Origin: Christensenella sp. UBA5399
GTDB lineage: Bacteria > Bacillota > Clostridia > Christensenellales > Christensenellaceae
Length of the DNA: 5,250 nucleotides
Reading direction: 5' to 3'
Assembly: GCA_002407725.1 (NCBI GenBank)
Contig: DHOD01000096.1
Span: 3,493 to 8,742 of the forward strand
In this document: one piece after another, positions 1-5,222 of the stretch
Layout of the letters: every line of letters begins with the position of its first letter
Numbering within the stretch: position 1 is the first letter of the stretch
Program-made: the position numbers and the translations under genes
The notes under the pieces: model-generated
Told to the model about the DNA's origin: nothing
Seen by the model: the letters and a program-made list of their open reading frames with translations, nothing else
Databases searched by the model: none

Positions 1-151
1 CTTTGGCGGAATTCACCTTGAAAGCGTAATGAACCCCGCGCTTATGCGCGGAATAGGTGAGACTCGAAATCTTTGATTTCGTTAGTCGAAGATATGCAAA
101 GCTAAAAACGTCTACGTTTTTATTGGAGAATAGTATAAGAAAGATGAAGAT
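1..151. other. Structured non-coding stretch upstream of the regulator gene
   Basis: I see no supportable gene here. The stretch holds nested inverted repeats. An outer 6-bp stem (13-18 with 55-60) encloses a perfect 6-bp GC stem (36-41 with 46-51, loop TTAT). Next comes a stem of 4 bp plus 6 bp with a TT bulge (61-70 with 76-87), and then the palindrome at 103-122. No convincing -35/-10 pair was found; TATAAG at 134-139 resembles a -10 but has no matching -35. The regulator may therefore be transcribed from a promoter left of the window or from an atypical one here. The inverted-repeat density resembles that of the gap upstream of leuC, but no long shared sequence was seen. Confidence 0.5.
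103..122. promoter_or_regulatory. 20-bp perfect palindrome, candidate operator for the LacI-family regulator
   Basis: The two 8-bp arms TAAAAACG and CGTTTTTA are perfect reverse complements around a TCTA centre, 29 nt upstream of the regulator start. LacI-family proteins bind as dimers to palindromes of about this size and often regulate themselves, so autoregulation is a reasonable inference. Against it, the family usually has a central CpG, whereas here the CpGs flank the centre. The element could instead be a weak AT-rich RNA hairpin, such as the end of an upstream transcript. Confidence 0.3.
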
Positions 152-1180
152 ATGAGTAAAAGTCAGAAAAGTCCGGTTACAATCAAAACAATCGCAAGCG
201 AGATGGGGCTTTCCTTCTCCACCGTGGCAAAGGCGCTGAACGAGGATCCATTGATCAAAGAGGAAACCCGTGCCCGTGTGCAGGAAAAAGCTGCGGAAAT
301 GGGCTACTTTCCCAACGTAATGGCGCGGAGCCTGCGCAACAACTCTACAAAAAACATTGCGTTGATATTCAATGATATAGAAAACCCATCGCTGGCGCAT
401 ATATTCGGCAGGATCACAAAAGAGATGGGGGGGCATGGGTATTCCACATTGATCTGTGATTCGCAGTACGATACGGCTGTGGAGGCGCACAACATTTCGA
501 CTGTGCTCTCGCGCAAGCCGGAGGCTGTCATCATATCGCCGGTGACATCCGACCCCGCGCGGCTCCGTCTGCTCAAAAACATGGCGGACAGGGTGATTGT
601 GCTGGGCGACACGCTGGATGGGTTTCAAAGCAATTATGTGCATGTAGATTATGTGCTGGGGGGGTACATATCGGCAAAGGAGATGATTGAAAACGGTCAC
701 ACAAGCAATATGGTCATCACCGAGCCGGAATATTGCCCCACATGCAGGCAGTTTATACAGGGTGTAGAAAAAGCCTACCGGGAATACGGGCTTTCGTTGG
801 ACAGGGAGATGATTTATTACTGCCCGCCTTCCATAGAAAACGGGCGTCAATATGTGATGGAGCAATACGGCAAGGGGGGCAGCTTTACAGGTGTCATTAC
901 ATTGTGTGATGCACTGGCGTACGGTGTGTACAAGGCTGCTGCCATGCTGGGGCTGACAATCCCCAGTGATATCAGCGTGATTGGGTTTGACGATTATGCG
1001 CTGTCCAGCTTTGCGATGCCGCCGCTCACAACGGTGTGCCTGCCCACAGAGCGGATTGCGGAGCGCTGCGCGGAAATATTGAATACCAAGTTGAAGGGCG
1101 ATTCGGAAAGCACGCAGATTTTTTCGATCGAACCGCACCTGGTGCAGCGGAAGTCTATACTTAAGCAATATAAAGAATAA
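152..1180 (+). CDS. LacI/GalR-family transcriptional regulator, probable sugar-responsive repressor
   Basis: A 342-aa cytoplasmic DNA-binding protein of usual length for the family. The N-terminus (about residues 10-62) is a LacI-type helix-turn-helix: TIKTIASEMGLSFSTVAKAL matches the T-I-x-x-V/I-A-x-x-x-G-V/L-S-x-S-T-V pattern. It is followed by the hinge helix with ARSLR (58-62), which inserts into the minor groove. Residues about 67-340 form the periplasmic-binding-protein-like effector and dimerisation domain, with GFDD (278-281) and PPLTTV (290-295) as recognisable late motifs. In CDALAYG (252-258) a Cys stands where Asn is common. ATG 152 is the first start after an in-frame TAG at 131-133. 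The ribosome binding site is weak (a purine-rich AAGATGAAG region), and an ATG-AAG-ATA-TGA mini-frame at 144-155 overlaps the start. The gene lies 21 nt upstream of an FGGY kinase, probably in one operon, so it most likely controls use of that kinase's sugar. The effector is unknown. The call is firm at family level only. Confidence 0.95.
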   Translation: MSKSQKSPVTIKTIASEMGLSFSTVAKALNEDPLIKEETRARVQEKAAEMGYFPNVMARSLRNNSTKNIALIFNDIENPSLAHIFGRITKEMGGHGYSTLICDSQYDTAVEAHNISTVLSRKPEAVIISPVTSDPARLRLLKNMADRVIVLGDTLDGFQSNYVHVDYVLGGYISAKEMIENGHTSNMVITEPEYCPTCRQFIQGVEKAYREYGLSLDREMIYYCPPSIENGRQYVMEQYGKGGSFTGVITLCDALAYGVYKAAAMLGLTIPSDISVIGFDDYALSSFAMPPLTTVCLPTERIAERCAEILNTKLKGDSESTQIFSIEPHLVQRKSILKQYKE

Positions 1181-1201
1181 CAAATAGCGGAGGAATCTAT
1201 T

Positions 1202-2689
1202 ATGAGCATTATTGCAATTGACCTGGGTACCACCAACATCAAGGTGATTGCCTACGACAATAAACTGAACCAGTTGTCGGAAAAGTCTTCCAGCGTCCAG
1301 TATTTCAAGGATGACAATGTGGTGGAGTTTGATCCGGAGCAGTATTTTGAGATACTGTGCGGACTGATCAAAGATTGCTGCGAGGATTCCTTTGCCGCGC
1401 CCCCGTTCGATGTTTCCCAAATTGTGCTTACCGGCCAGGCGGAATCGCTGGTGATCCTGGGGAAGGACGGCAGGCCGGTCCGCAATGCGATATCCTGGCT
1501 GGATATGCGCTCGCAAAAGGAATGCGAGGAGTTGCGGGGCGTGTTTGATTCGGACACCAGCTACCATATCACCGGCCAGCCTGAAATCATGCCCACGTGG
1601 CCCGTTACCAAAATTCTCTGGATCAAAAAGAACGAGCCGGAAATATTTGCCGCGGTGGATAAATACCTCCTGCTCAAGGATTATATACAGTACCGGCTTT
1701 GCGGCATATTCGCAGGCGACCATTCCATCTACAACTTCTCGCATTATTTCAATATAGTGGAAAAGGAATACTGGACGGATATGCTCGATTATGTGGGCAT
1801 AAAACTTTCCCAATTGCCACCCACGGTGCCGTCGTGCACGGTGCTGGGGCCCGTTACGCCGCAAATTGCGAAAGACCTGGGGCTTGACCCTGCAACAAAG
1901 GTGAACGTGGGAACGCTCGACCACTTTGCGGGAATGATCGGCACGGGCAACATTGAGGAAGGAATTATCACGGAATCGACAGGGACGGTGCTGGCGCTGG
2001 CGACGATGATCAATACGCCCGCATTCAGCAAGGATATGGTGCAGTTGCATTGCGGCCCGTTTGACGGCACATACGTGTTTTTGCCGGTGTGCGAGAGCGG
2101 CGGGATCAGCCTGGAGTGGTTCAAAAATACGTTCACCCCCGACGTGGGGTTTGATGAGATAAACAAACAGTGCGCGCAAAAGGAGCAGCCCGGAAAGTTG
2201 CTGTTTATGCCCTATATCGCGGGGACAAACGCGCCCGATTTTAATGCGAATGCATCCGGTGTCTTCTTCGGGTTTAAGGACGGCGCCGACCGGTATGATT
2301 TTGCCCTTGCGGTGATGGAAGGGGTAGCGCATATGCTCAACACCAACATCAAATACCTGGTGGAGGCGGGCGTGCATGCGGACAGGATTGTGTCCAATGG
2401 CGGCGGCACAAAATCGGCGTTGTGGTGCCAGTTGAAATCGGACATCACGGGGTTCACAATGGCGGTGCCAAGGAACAAGGAAGCCGCATGCCTGGGCGCG
2501 GCAATGATCGGCGCGGTATCGGAGAATATTTTTGCGGGTTACGCCGAGGCAGTGGCGCAATGCGTGGAGATTGAGCGGGAATACCGTCCGGCGCTTCATG
2601 CGGAATACGCGGTAAAGAGCGAACTTTACGACAAGCTGTACGGCAGCCTGCAGGACGTTTACGCGCTGCATGCGAAGGACGTGCTGTAG
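1202..2689 (+). CDS. FGGY-family carbohydrate kinase, substrate unknown
   Basis: A 495-aa cytoplasmic sugar kinase that transfers phosphate from ATP to a pentulose, hexulose or polyol. Its length is normal for the family. It has two actin-like ATPase domains. Domain I opens with DLGTTN (7-12), the phosphate-binding loop, and carries GQAES (79-82 region) and ISWLDMR (97-103). LKDYIQYRLCG (158-168) is a typical mid-domain motif. GTLDHFAGMIGTG (237-249) carries the probable catalytic base Asp240. Domain II has ESTGTV (258-263), GVFFGF (353-358) and the C-terminal signature NGGGTKSALWCQ (399-410) with Glu427 downstream. The GQMHG motif of true D-xylulokinases is replaced by GQAES, so calling it XylB is not supported. 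The start ATG is set by GGAGG at 1189-1193 with an 8-nt spacer. It follows the LacI-type regulator by 21 nt and is closed by a terminator, so regulator and kinase form a two-gene unit with no transporter or isomerase in view. Confidence 0.93.
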   Translation: MSIIAIDLGTTNIKVIAYDNKLNQLSEKSSSVQYFKDDNVVEFDPEQYFEILCGLIKDCCEDSFAAPPFDVSQIVLTGQAESLVILGKDGRPVRNAISWLDMRSQKECEELRGVFDSDTSYHITGQPEIMPTWPVTKILWIKKNEPEIFAAVDKYLLLKDYIQYRLCGIFAGDHSIYNFSHYFNIVEKEYWTDMLDYVGIKLSQLPPTVPSCTVLGPVTPQIAKDLGLDPATKVNVGTLDHFAGMIGTGNIEEGIITESTGTVLALATMINTPAFSKDMVQLHCGPFDGTYVFLPVCESGGISLEWFKNTFTPDVGFDEINKQCAQKEQPGKLLFMPYIAGTNAPDFNANASGVFFGFKDGADRYDFALAVMEGVAHMLNTNIKYLVEAGVHADRIVSNGGGTKSALWCQLKSDITGFTMAVPRNKEAACLGAAMIGAVSENIFAGYAEAVAQCVEIEREYRPALHAEYAVKSELYDKLYGSLQDVYALHAKDVL

Positions 2690-2716
2690 CGTTTTAATGA
2701 ATAATGAATCATTCTG

Positions 2717-2747
2717 GAGGCTTTTCGCATCGCGAAAAGCCTCTTTT
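2717..2747 (+). terminator. Intrinsic terminator of the regulator-kinase unit
   Basis: The 12-bp perfect arms GAGGCTTTTCGC (2717-2728) and GCGAAAAGCCTC (2732-2743) surround a 3-nt loop and are followed by TTTT (2744-2747). It begins 27 nt after the kinase stop. The opposite strand has no T tract after the stem, so it should act mainly on + strand transcription. The same arms recur at the end of leuD. Confidence 0.9.
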
Positions 2748-2857
2748 AACTGCGTTTGCGCCTGAAGGAAGATGAAGTATACGCAGCATATTTTTATATG
2801 TGGATAACTGCCGGTGAACATAACATGCAAAACGGGTGGATTTTGCGCGCAGAAATG

Positions 2858-2886
2858 TCGACAGGATGGCTGAGATGTGGTAAAAT
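2858..2886 (+). promoter_or_regulatory. Candidate sigma-A promoter with extended -10 for the leuCD leader
   Basis: TCGACA (2858-2863) matches the -35 consensus at five of six positions. An exact 17-nt spacer separates it from TAAAAT (2881-2886), also five of six. TGG immediately before the -10 gives an extended TGn motif. Transcription would start near 2891-2893. It lies downstream of the kinase terminator and points towards leuC with no other gene between, so it is the best available promoter for leuCD or for a short RNA ending near 2978. Confidence 0.5.
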
Positions 2887-2903
2887 AGTGAAAGTCTCGA
2901 ATA

Positions 2904-2948
2904 TGCGCAAAAGTGATTGCCGATGCTGTAAGCAGCGGCAATTGTGCA
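2904..2948 (+). other. Extended hairpin near the start of the predicted leuC leader
   Basis: The inner 7-bp stem ATTGCCG (2916-2922) with CGGCAAT (2936-2942) is capped by a 3-bp stem (2924-2926 with 2932-2934). An outer 6-bp stem (2904-2909 with 2943-2948) contains one G-U pair and is separated from the inner stem by an internal loop on the 5' side. It begins about 10 nt after the predicted transcription start and sits directly before the terminator-like hairpin, an arrangement seen in attenuators and small RNAs. No known RNA family is recognised. Confidence 0.4.
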
Positions 2949-2955
2949 CATAAAA

Positions 2956-2978
2956 GGAAACCGCGGAAACGGTTTTTT
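2956..2978 (+). terminator. Terminator-like hairpin with T6 tract inside the leuC leader (possible attenuator)
   Basis: AAACCG (2958-2963) pairs with CGGTTT (2970-2975) over a 6-nt loop. Two G-U pairs can extend the base, and the run of six T (2973-2978) is partly within the stem. It lies about 65-85 nt after the predicted start site and about 390 nt before leuC. It could end a short RNA of about 85 nt or act as a conditional terminator. The stem is short, so efficiency may be modest; no competing antiterminator pairing was identified with confidence. Confidence 0.4.
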
Positions 2979-3074
2979 GAATTGGGAACAAAAATCTGTT
3001 TCGTGAGCCGGTGTTTCCGGCGAAACGACATGACGTTGGACAGGGAGAATCCCTTTCGCGTGAGTAGAGAAGGG

Positions 3075-3112
3075 GCCCCCGCGCGAGCCCAGCGAAGCGG
3101 GTCGTGTGGGGC
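3075..3112 (+). other. GC-rich hairpin in the insert of repeat copy A
   Basis: A stem of about 14 bp with two single-nucleotide bulges: 3075-3079 pairs with 3108-3112, 3081-3086 with 3102-3107, and 3088-3090 with 3099-3101, leaving an 8-nt loop. Two pairs are G-U when read on the + strand (3081-3107 and 3083-3105). No T tract follows, so it is not a terminator. Confidence 0.5.
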
Positions 3113-3137
3113 AAAGGAGAAGCAACGGAGCGGATGA

Positions 3138-3163
3138 GGATTTTACGTGGCAACGTGAAATCC
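3138..3163 (+). other. 11-bp hairpin in the insert of repeat copy A
   Basis: 3138-3148 pairs with 3153-3163 around the loop GGCA: ten Watson-Crick pairs and one G-U pair (3144 with 3157) when read on the + strand. There is no T tract after it. The stem looks like an RNA structure rather than a DNA operator because the only imperfect pair is a wobble. Confidence 0.55.
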
Positions 3164-3234
3164 GGTCGAGCGCAGTTTGTGCCGACGCGCTGCGTACTAT
3201 GAGAGAATTCGTAAGAATGACCTCTGTGGAGGAT

Positions 3235-3352
3235 CAAAAATTTGTTTCGTGAGCCGATGTTTCCGGCGAAACGAAATAACATTGAACAGGGAGAGCACAC
3301 GAGAGGGACGGTGAGTCCCTTTCGTGCGAGCGGCGGTAGCCGCGTACTATGA
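3235..3352. repeat. Modular structured repeat, copy B (short form), ending at the leuC ribosome binding site
   Basis: Box 1 is 3235-3294, box 2 is 3316-3330 and box 3 is 3342-3352, in the same order as in copy A. Box 1 keeps the outer GTTTC/GAAAC stem (3244-3248 with 3268-3272), while the inner stem loses one pair (A3257 opposite C3263). Between boxes 1 and 2 copy B has about 20 extra bases that turn box 2 into the 3' side of a 12-bp hairpin. Between boxes 2 and 3 only a small 5-bp stem remains (3330-3334 with 3339-3343, loop GGTA). The leuC Shine-Dalgarno (3354-3358) begins two bases after box 3, so this copy forms the immediate 5' leader of leuC. Confidence 0.7.
3298..3326 (+). other. 12-bp hairpin just upstream of the leuC ribosome binding site
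   Basis: 3298-3309 pairs with 3315-3326 around a 5-nt GGTGA loop, with one G-U pair (3303 with 3321) and no mismatches. It ends 27 nt before the Shine-Dalgarno. A small stem (3330-3343) lies between them. The position would allow an effect on translation initiation or mRNA stability, but nothing in the sequence shows an alternative pairing with the ribosome binding site. Confidence 0.55.
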
Positions 3353-3367
3353 AGGGAGATACGTACA

Positions 3368-4627
3368 ATGGGCATGACAATGACACAAAAAATATTGGCG
3401 GCGCACGCCGGGCTGGAGAGCGTGTATGCGGGGCAGCTGATATCCATACGCCTGGACATGGTGCTGGGCAACGATATCACGTCGCCTGTCGCCATCAAGG
3501 AATTCAACAAAACGGGGAGGGAAGTGTTTGACAATTCCAAAATTGCTTTGGTAATGGATCACTTCACGCCCAATAAGGATATCAAAGCTGCGGAGCAGTG
3601 CAAGTTTATCAGGGAATTTGCGCGCAAGCACAATATCATCAATTTCTTTGATGTGGGGCAGATGGGCATAGAGCACGCATTGTTGCCAGAGAAAGGCTTG
3701 GTGGTACCCGGCGAGGCAGTGATCGGCGCCGATTCGCACACCTGTACATACGGCGCGTTGGGCGCGTTTTCTACAGGCGTGGGCTCGACCGACATGGCGG
3801 GCGGCATGGCGACGGGCAAGGTGTGGCTCAAGGTGCCCTCGGCCATCCGGTTCAACCTGATCGGTGAACTGAACAAATACGTCGGCGGCAAGGATGTGAT
3901 CCTGTATATCATAGGGAAAATTGGTGTGGACGGCGCGCTGTACCGCTCGATGGAATTTGGCGGGCCGGGGCTTGCGTCGCTTTCGATAGACGACAGGCTT
4001 TGTATTGCCAACATGGCCATTGAGGCAGGCGGCAAAAACGGCATATTTGAAGTGGACGACCAGACGGTGGAGTATATCCGCCAGCGTACGGAGCGGCCGT
4101 TTAAATCGTATGAGCCGGATGAAGATGCCGATTACGAGATGATACTGGATATCGACCTTGACAAGCTGACGCCGCAGGTGGCGTTTCCGCATTTGCCGGA
4201 AAACACCAGGCCGATAGAGAGCATAACCGAGGATATCCCGATCGATCAGGTGGTGATAGGCTCCTGCACCAACGGGCGCATCAGCGACCTTCGGGCGGCG
4301 ACCGATATATTGGTGGGCAAAAAGGTTTCGCCCAATGTGCGTACAATTATTTTTCCCGCGACGCAGCAGATATACCTGCAGGCGATGGAGGAAGGGCTGA
4401 TCAAGATATTTATAGAATCGGGCTGCGCGGTATCGACGCCGACCTGCGGGCCGTGCCTGGGGGGGCATTGCGGCATACTGGCGGAAGGCGAGCGTTGTGT
4501 GGCGACGACCAACAGGAATTTTGTGGGCCGCATGGGGCATGTCAAATCCGAGGTATACCTGGCGGGGCCTGCCGTTGCTGCGGCAAGCGCCATAGCGGGC
4601 GCGATCGTTTCGCCCTACGACCTGTAG
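3368..4627 (+). CDS. leuC: 3-isopropylmalate dehydratase large subunit (LeuC, short clostridial/archaeal type)
   Basis: With LeuD it isomerises 2-isopropylmalate to 3-isopropylmalate by dehydration and rehydration, the second step of leucine biosynthesis, in the cytoplasm. The 419-aa protein is the short form typical of Clostridia and archaea rather than the form of about 466 aa in enterobacteria. It carries an aconitase-type 4Fe-4S site: Cys300 in GSCTNG (298-303) and Cys360/Cys363 in TCGPC (359-363). Other family motifs are DHFTPNK (64-70), [13 protein letters not shown] (98-110), [15 protein letters not shown] (120-134) and [11 protein letters not shown] (380-390). ATG 3368 has GGGAG at 3354-3358 with a 9-nt spacer; ATG 3374 would be spaced too far. 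leuD follows after 21 nt. Related dehydratases (homoaconitase, dimethylmalate dehydratase) share this fold, but the near-complete match to remembered clostridial LeuC motifs makes LeuC by far the likeliest. No lesion was seen. Confidence 0.96.
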   Translation: MGMTMTQKILAAHAGLESVYAGQLISIRLDMVLGNDITSPVAIKEFNKTGREVFDNSKIALVMDHFTPNKDIKAAEQCKFIREFARKHNIINFFDVGQMGIEHALLPEKGLVVPGEAVIGADSHTCTYGALGAFSTGVGSTDMAGGMATGKVWLKVPSAIRFNLIGELNKYVGGKDVILYIIGKIGVDGALYRSMEFGGPGLASLSIDDRLCIANMAIEAGGKNGIFEVDDQTVEYIRQRTERPFKSYEPDEDADYEMILDIDLDKLTPQVAFPHLPENTRPIESITEDIPIDQVVIGSCTNGRISDLRAATDILVGKKVSPNVRTIIFPATQQIYLQAMEEGLIKIFIESGCAVSTPTCGPCLGGHCGILAEGERCVATTNRNFVGRMGHVKSEVYLAGPAVAAASAIAGAIVSPYDL

Positions 4628-4648
4628 AAAGAAAGGCGGTTTAAAATA

Positions 4649-5146
4649 ATGGAATCAATTAAAGGCGGAAGAGTTTTTAAATATGGGGATAACGTTGATA
4701 CGGATGTAATCATACCGGCGCGTTACCTCAACACATCGGACGAAAAAGAGCTGGCCGCACACTGCATGGAGGATATCGACCCCACGTTTATCGACAATGT
4801 GAAGGAGGGCGACATCATTGTGGCGGATAAGAATTTTGGCTGCGGGTCATCGCGTGAGCATGCGCCCATTGCCATCAAGGCGGCAGGCGTAAGCTGCGTG
4901 ATCGCATCCAGTTTTGCGCGGATATTTTACCGCAACGCCATCAACATCGGCCTGCCGATACTGGAATGCGAACAGGCCGCAAAAGAGATTCGGTCCGGCG
5001 ATATATTGGATGTGGATTTCTCGACCGGTGTGATCACAGATGTGGCGACCGGCAAGGAGTACCGCGCCCAGCCATTTCCTGCGTTTATACAGGATATTGT
5101 GGAAAGCGGCGGGTTGATCCCGGCAATCAAAAAGAATAAGCTGTAG
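4649..5146 (+). CDS. leuD: 3-isopropylmalate dehydratase small subunit (LeuD)
   Basis: A 165-aa partner of LeuC that supplies the mobile swivel domain completing the active site. It is the short type (enterobacterial LeuD is about 200 aa), matching the short LeuC. Motifs run in the expected order: [16 protein letters not shown] (12-27), [12 protein letters not shown] (62-73, the substrate-contacting loop), [17 protein letters not shown] (87-103) and the C-terminal ESGGLI (152-157). The start is set by GGCGG at 4635-4639, nine bases before ATG. It lies 21 nt after leuC on the same strand and almost certainly shares its transcript. leuB, the usual next gene in many leu operons, does not follow: a terminator closes the unit about 40 nt after the stop. 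Confidence 0.96.
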   Translation: MESIKGGRVFKYGDNVDTDVIIPARYLNTSDEKELAAHCMEDIDPTFIDNVKEGDIIVADKNFGCGSSREHAPIAIKAAGVSCVIASSFARIFYRNAINIGLPILECEQAAKEIRSGDILDVDFSTGVITDVATGKEYRAQPFPAFIQDIVESGGLIPAIKKNKL

Positions 5147-5188
5147 GGCTAAAACAATTAATAATGAATAAGGAATAGTGGATAATTT

Positions 5189-5222
5189 AAGAGGCTTTTC
5201 GCAAACTGCGAAAAGCCTCTTT
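5189..5222 (+). terminator. Intrinsic terminator of leuCD
   Basis: The arms GAGGCTTTTCGC (5191-5202) and GCGAAAAGCCTC (5208-5219) are identical to those of the terminator after the kinase. A-T pairs at 5189-5190 with 5220-5221 extend the stem to 14 bp, and the loop is AAACT. The T tract is short (5220-5222, then GTCT). On the complement strand two T follow the stem, so some activity on convergent transcription is possible. Confidence 0.87.

Larger units (their letters stand above)
2989..3202. repeat. Modular structured repeat, copy A (long form)
   Basis: Three boxes are shared in order with copy B at 3235-3352. Box 1 is 60 nt (2989-3048) and matches copy B at 54 of 60 positions without gaps. 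Box 2 is 15 nt (3050-3064, TCCCTTTCG then a G-rich tail), 13 of 15. Box 3 is the exact 11-mer GCGTACTATGA (3192-3202). Box 1 folds as GTTTC (2998-3002) with GAAAC (3022-3026) enclosing GCCGG/CCGGC (3007-3011 with 3017-3021). Between boxes 2 and 3 copy A carries a 127-nt insert with two long hairpins (3075-3112 and 3138-3163) that copy B lacks. There is no plausible coding content, transposase, or clear terminal inverted repeat or target duplication. It may belong to a dispersed intergenic repeat family or be a leader RNA element. Confidence 0.7.
2748..3367. other. Long intergenic region and probable structured leader of leuCD
   Basis: No convincing gene lies between the first terminator and leuC. 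Positions 2748-2857 are featureless apart from a small AT inverted repeat at 2787-2800 and a single 9-mer matching the DnaA-box consensus (2799-2807, complement strand). From 2858 on there is a promoter candidate, an extended hairpin (2904-2948), a terminator-like hairpin (2956-2978), and then two mosaic repeat copies with at least five further stems up to the leuC ribosome binding site. A leucine T-box was looked for and not found. If the promoter is used, leuC mRNA has an untranslated leader of about 475 nt. Confidence 0.6.

Noticed and set aside
19..32. cre-like (CcpA) site TGAAAGCGTAATGA upstream of the sugar operon
   Set aside because: It resembles the left half of the cre consensus but misses two conserved positions in the right half, including the terminal C, and no promoter is defined nearby to give it a role.
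2..76. Open frame at the left edge that could be the C-terminus of an upstream gene (ends with TGA at 74-76)
   Set aside because: Only 24 codons are visible, they coincide with two inverted repeats, and the peptide is not recognised, so it cannot be told from non-coding sequence.
2756..2953. 65-codon + strand frame starting at TTG
   Set aside because: No ribosome binding site is seen, the frame spans the promoter candidate, and no recognisable protein features appear. Only its last 16 codons are mentioned, as a speculative leader peptide.
2913..3137. 74-codon + strand frame in the leader and repeat copy A
   Set aside because: It runs through hairpins and the repeat, has an Arg/Gly-rich translation of repeat origin, and has no plausible start context.
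3345..3350. TACTAT in box 3 as a -10 element (also at 3195-3200)
   Set aside because: No acceptable -35 is present at 16-18 nt spacing in either copy. The promoter at 2858-2886 is much better.
2989..3352. CRISPR array or insertion sequence
   Set aside because: There are only two diverged, unequal copies with no regular spacers, no transposase frame, and no clear terminal inverted repeats or target duplication.
2893..3367. Leucine T-box leader for leuCD
   Set aside because: The conserved T-box sequence that pairs with the tRNA acceptor end is absent, and no terminator/antiterminator pair lies near leuC. GGCGGTAGCCGC (3332-3343) is a superficial resemblance only.
2794..3540. 248-codon open frame on the minus strand across the intergenic repeats
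   Set aside because: Its first part is antisense to leuC, and the rest reads through the repeat units, giving a duplicated peptide (RFAGNxGSRN) merely because the DNA copies are 246 nt apart and thus in frame. Composition is low quality, no domain is recognisable, and the stems with G-U pairs favour a + strand RNA.
3368..5146. Homoaconitase or 2,3-dimethylmalate dehydratase instead of LeuCD
   Set aside because: These relatives share fold and cluster residues, but both subunits match the typical clostridial LeuC/LeuD motifs throughout, and no nicotinate-fermentation or lysine-pathway genes are nearby.
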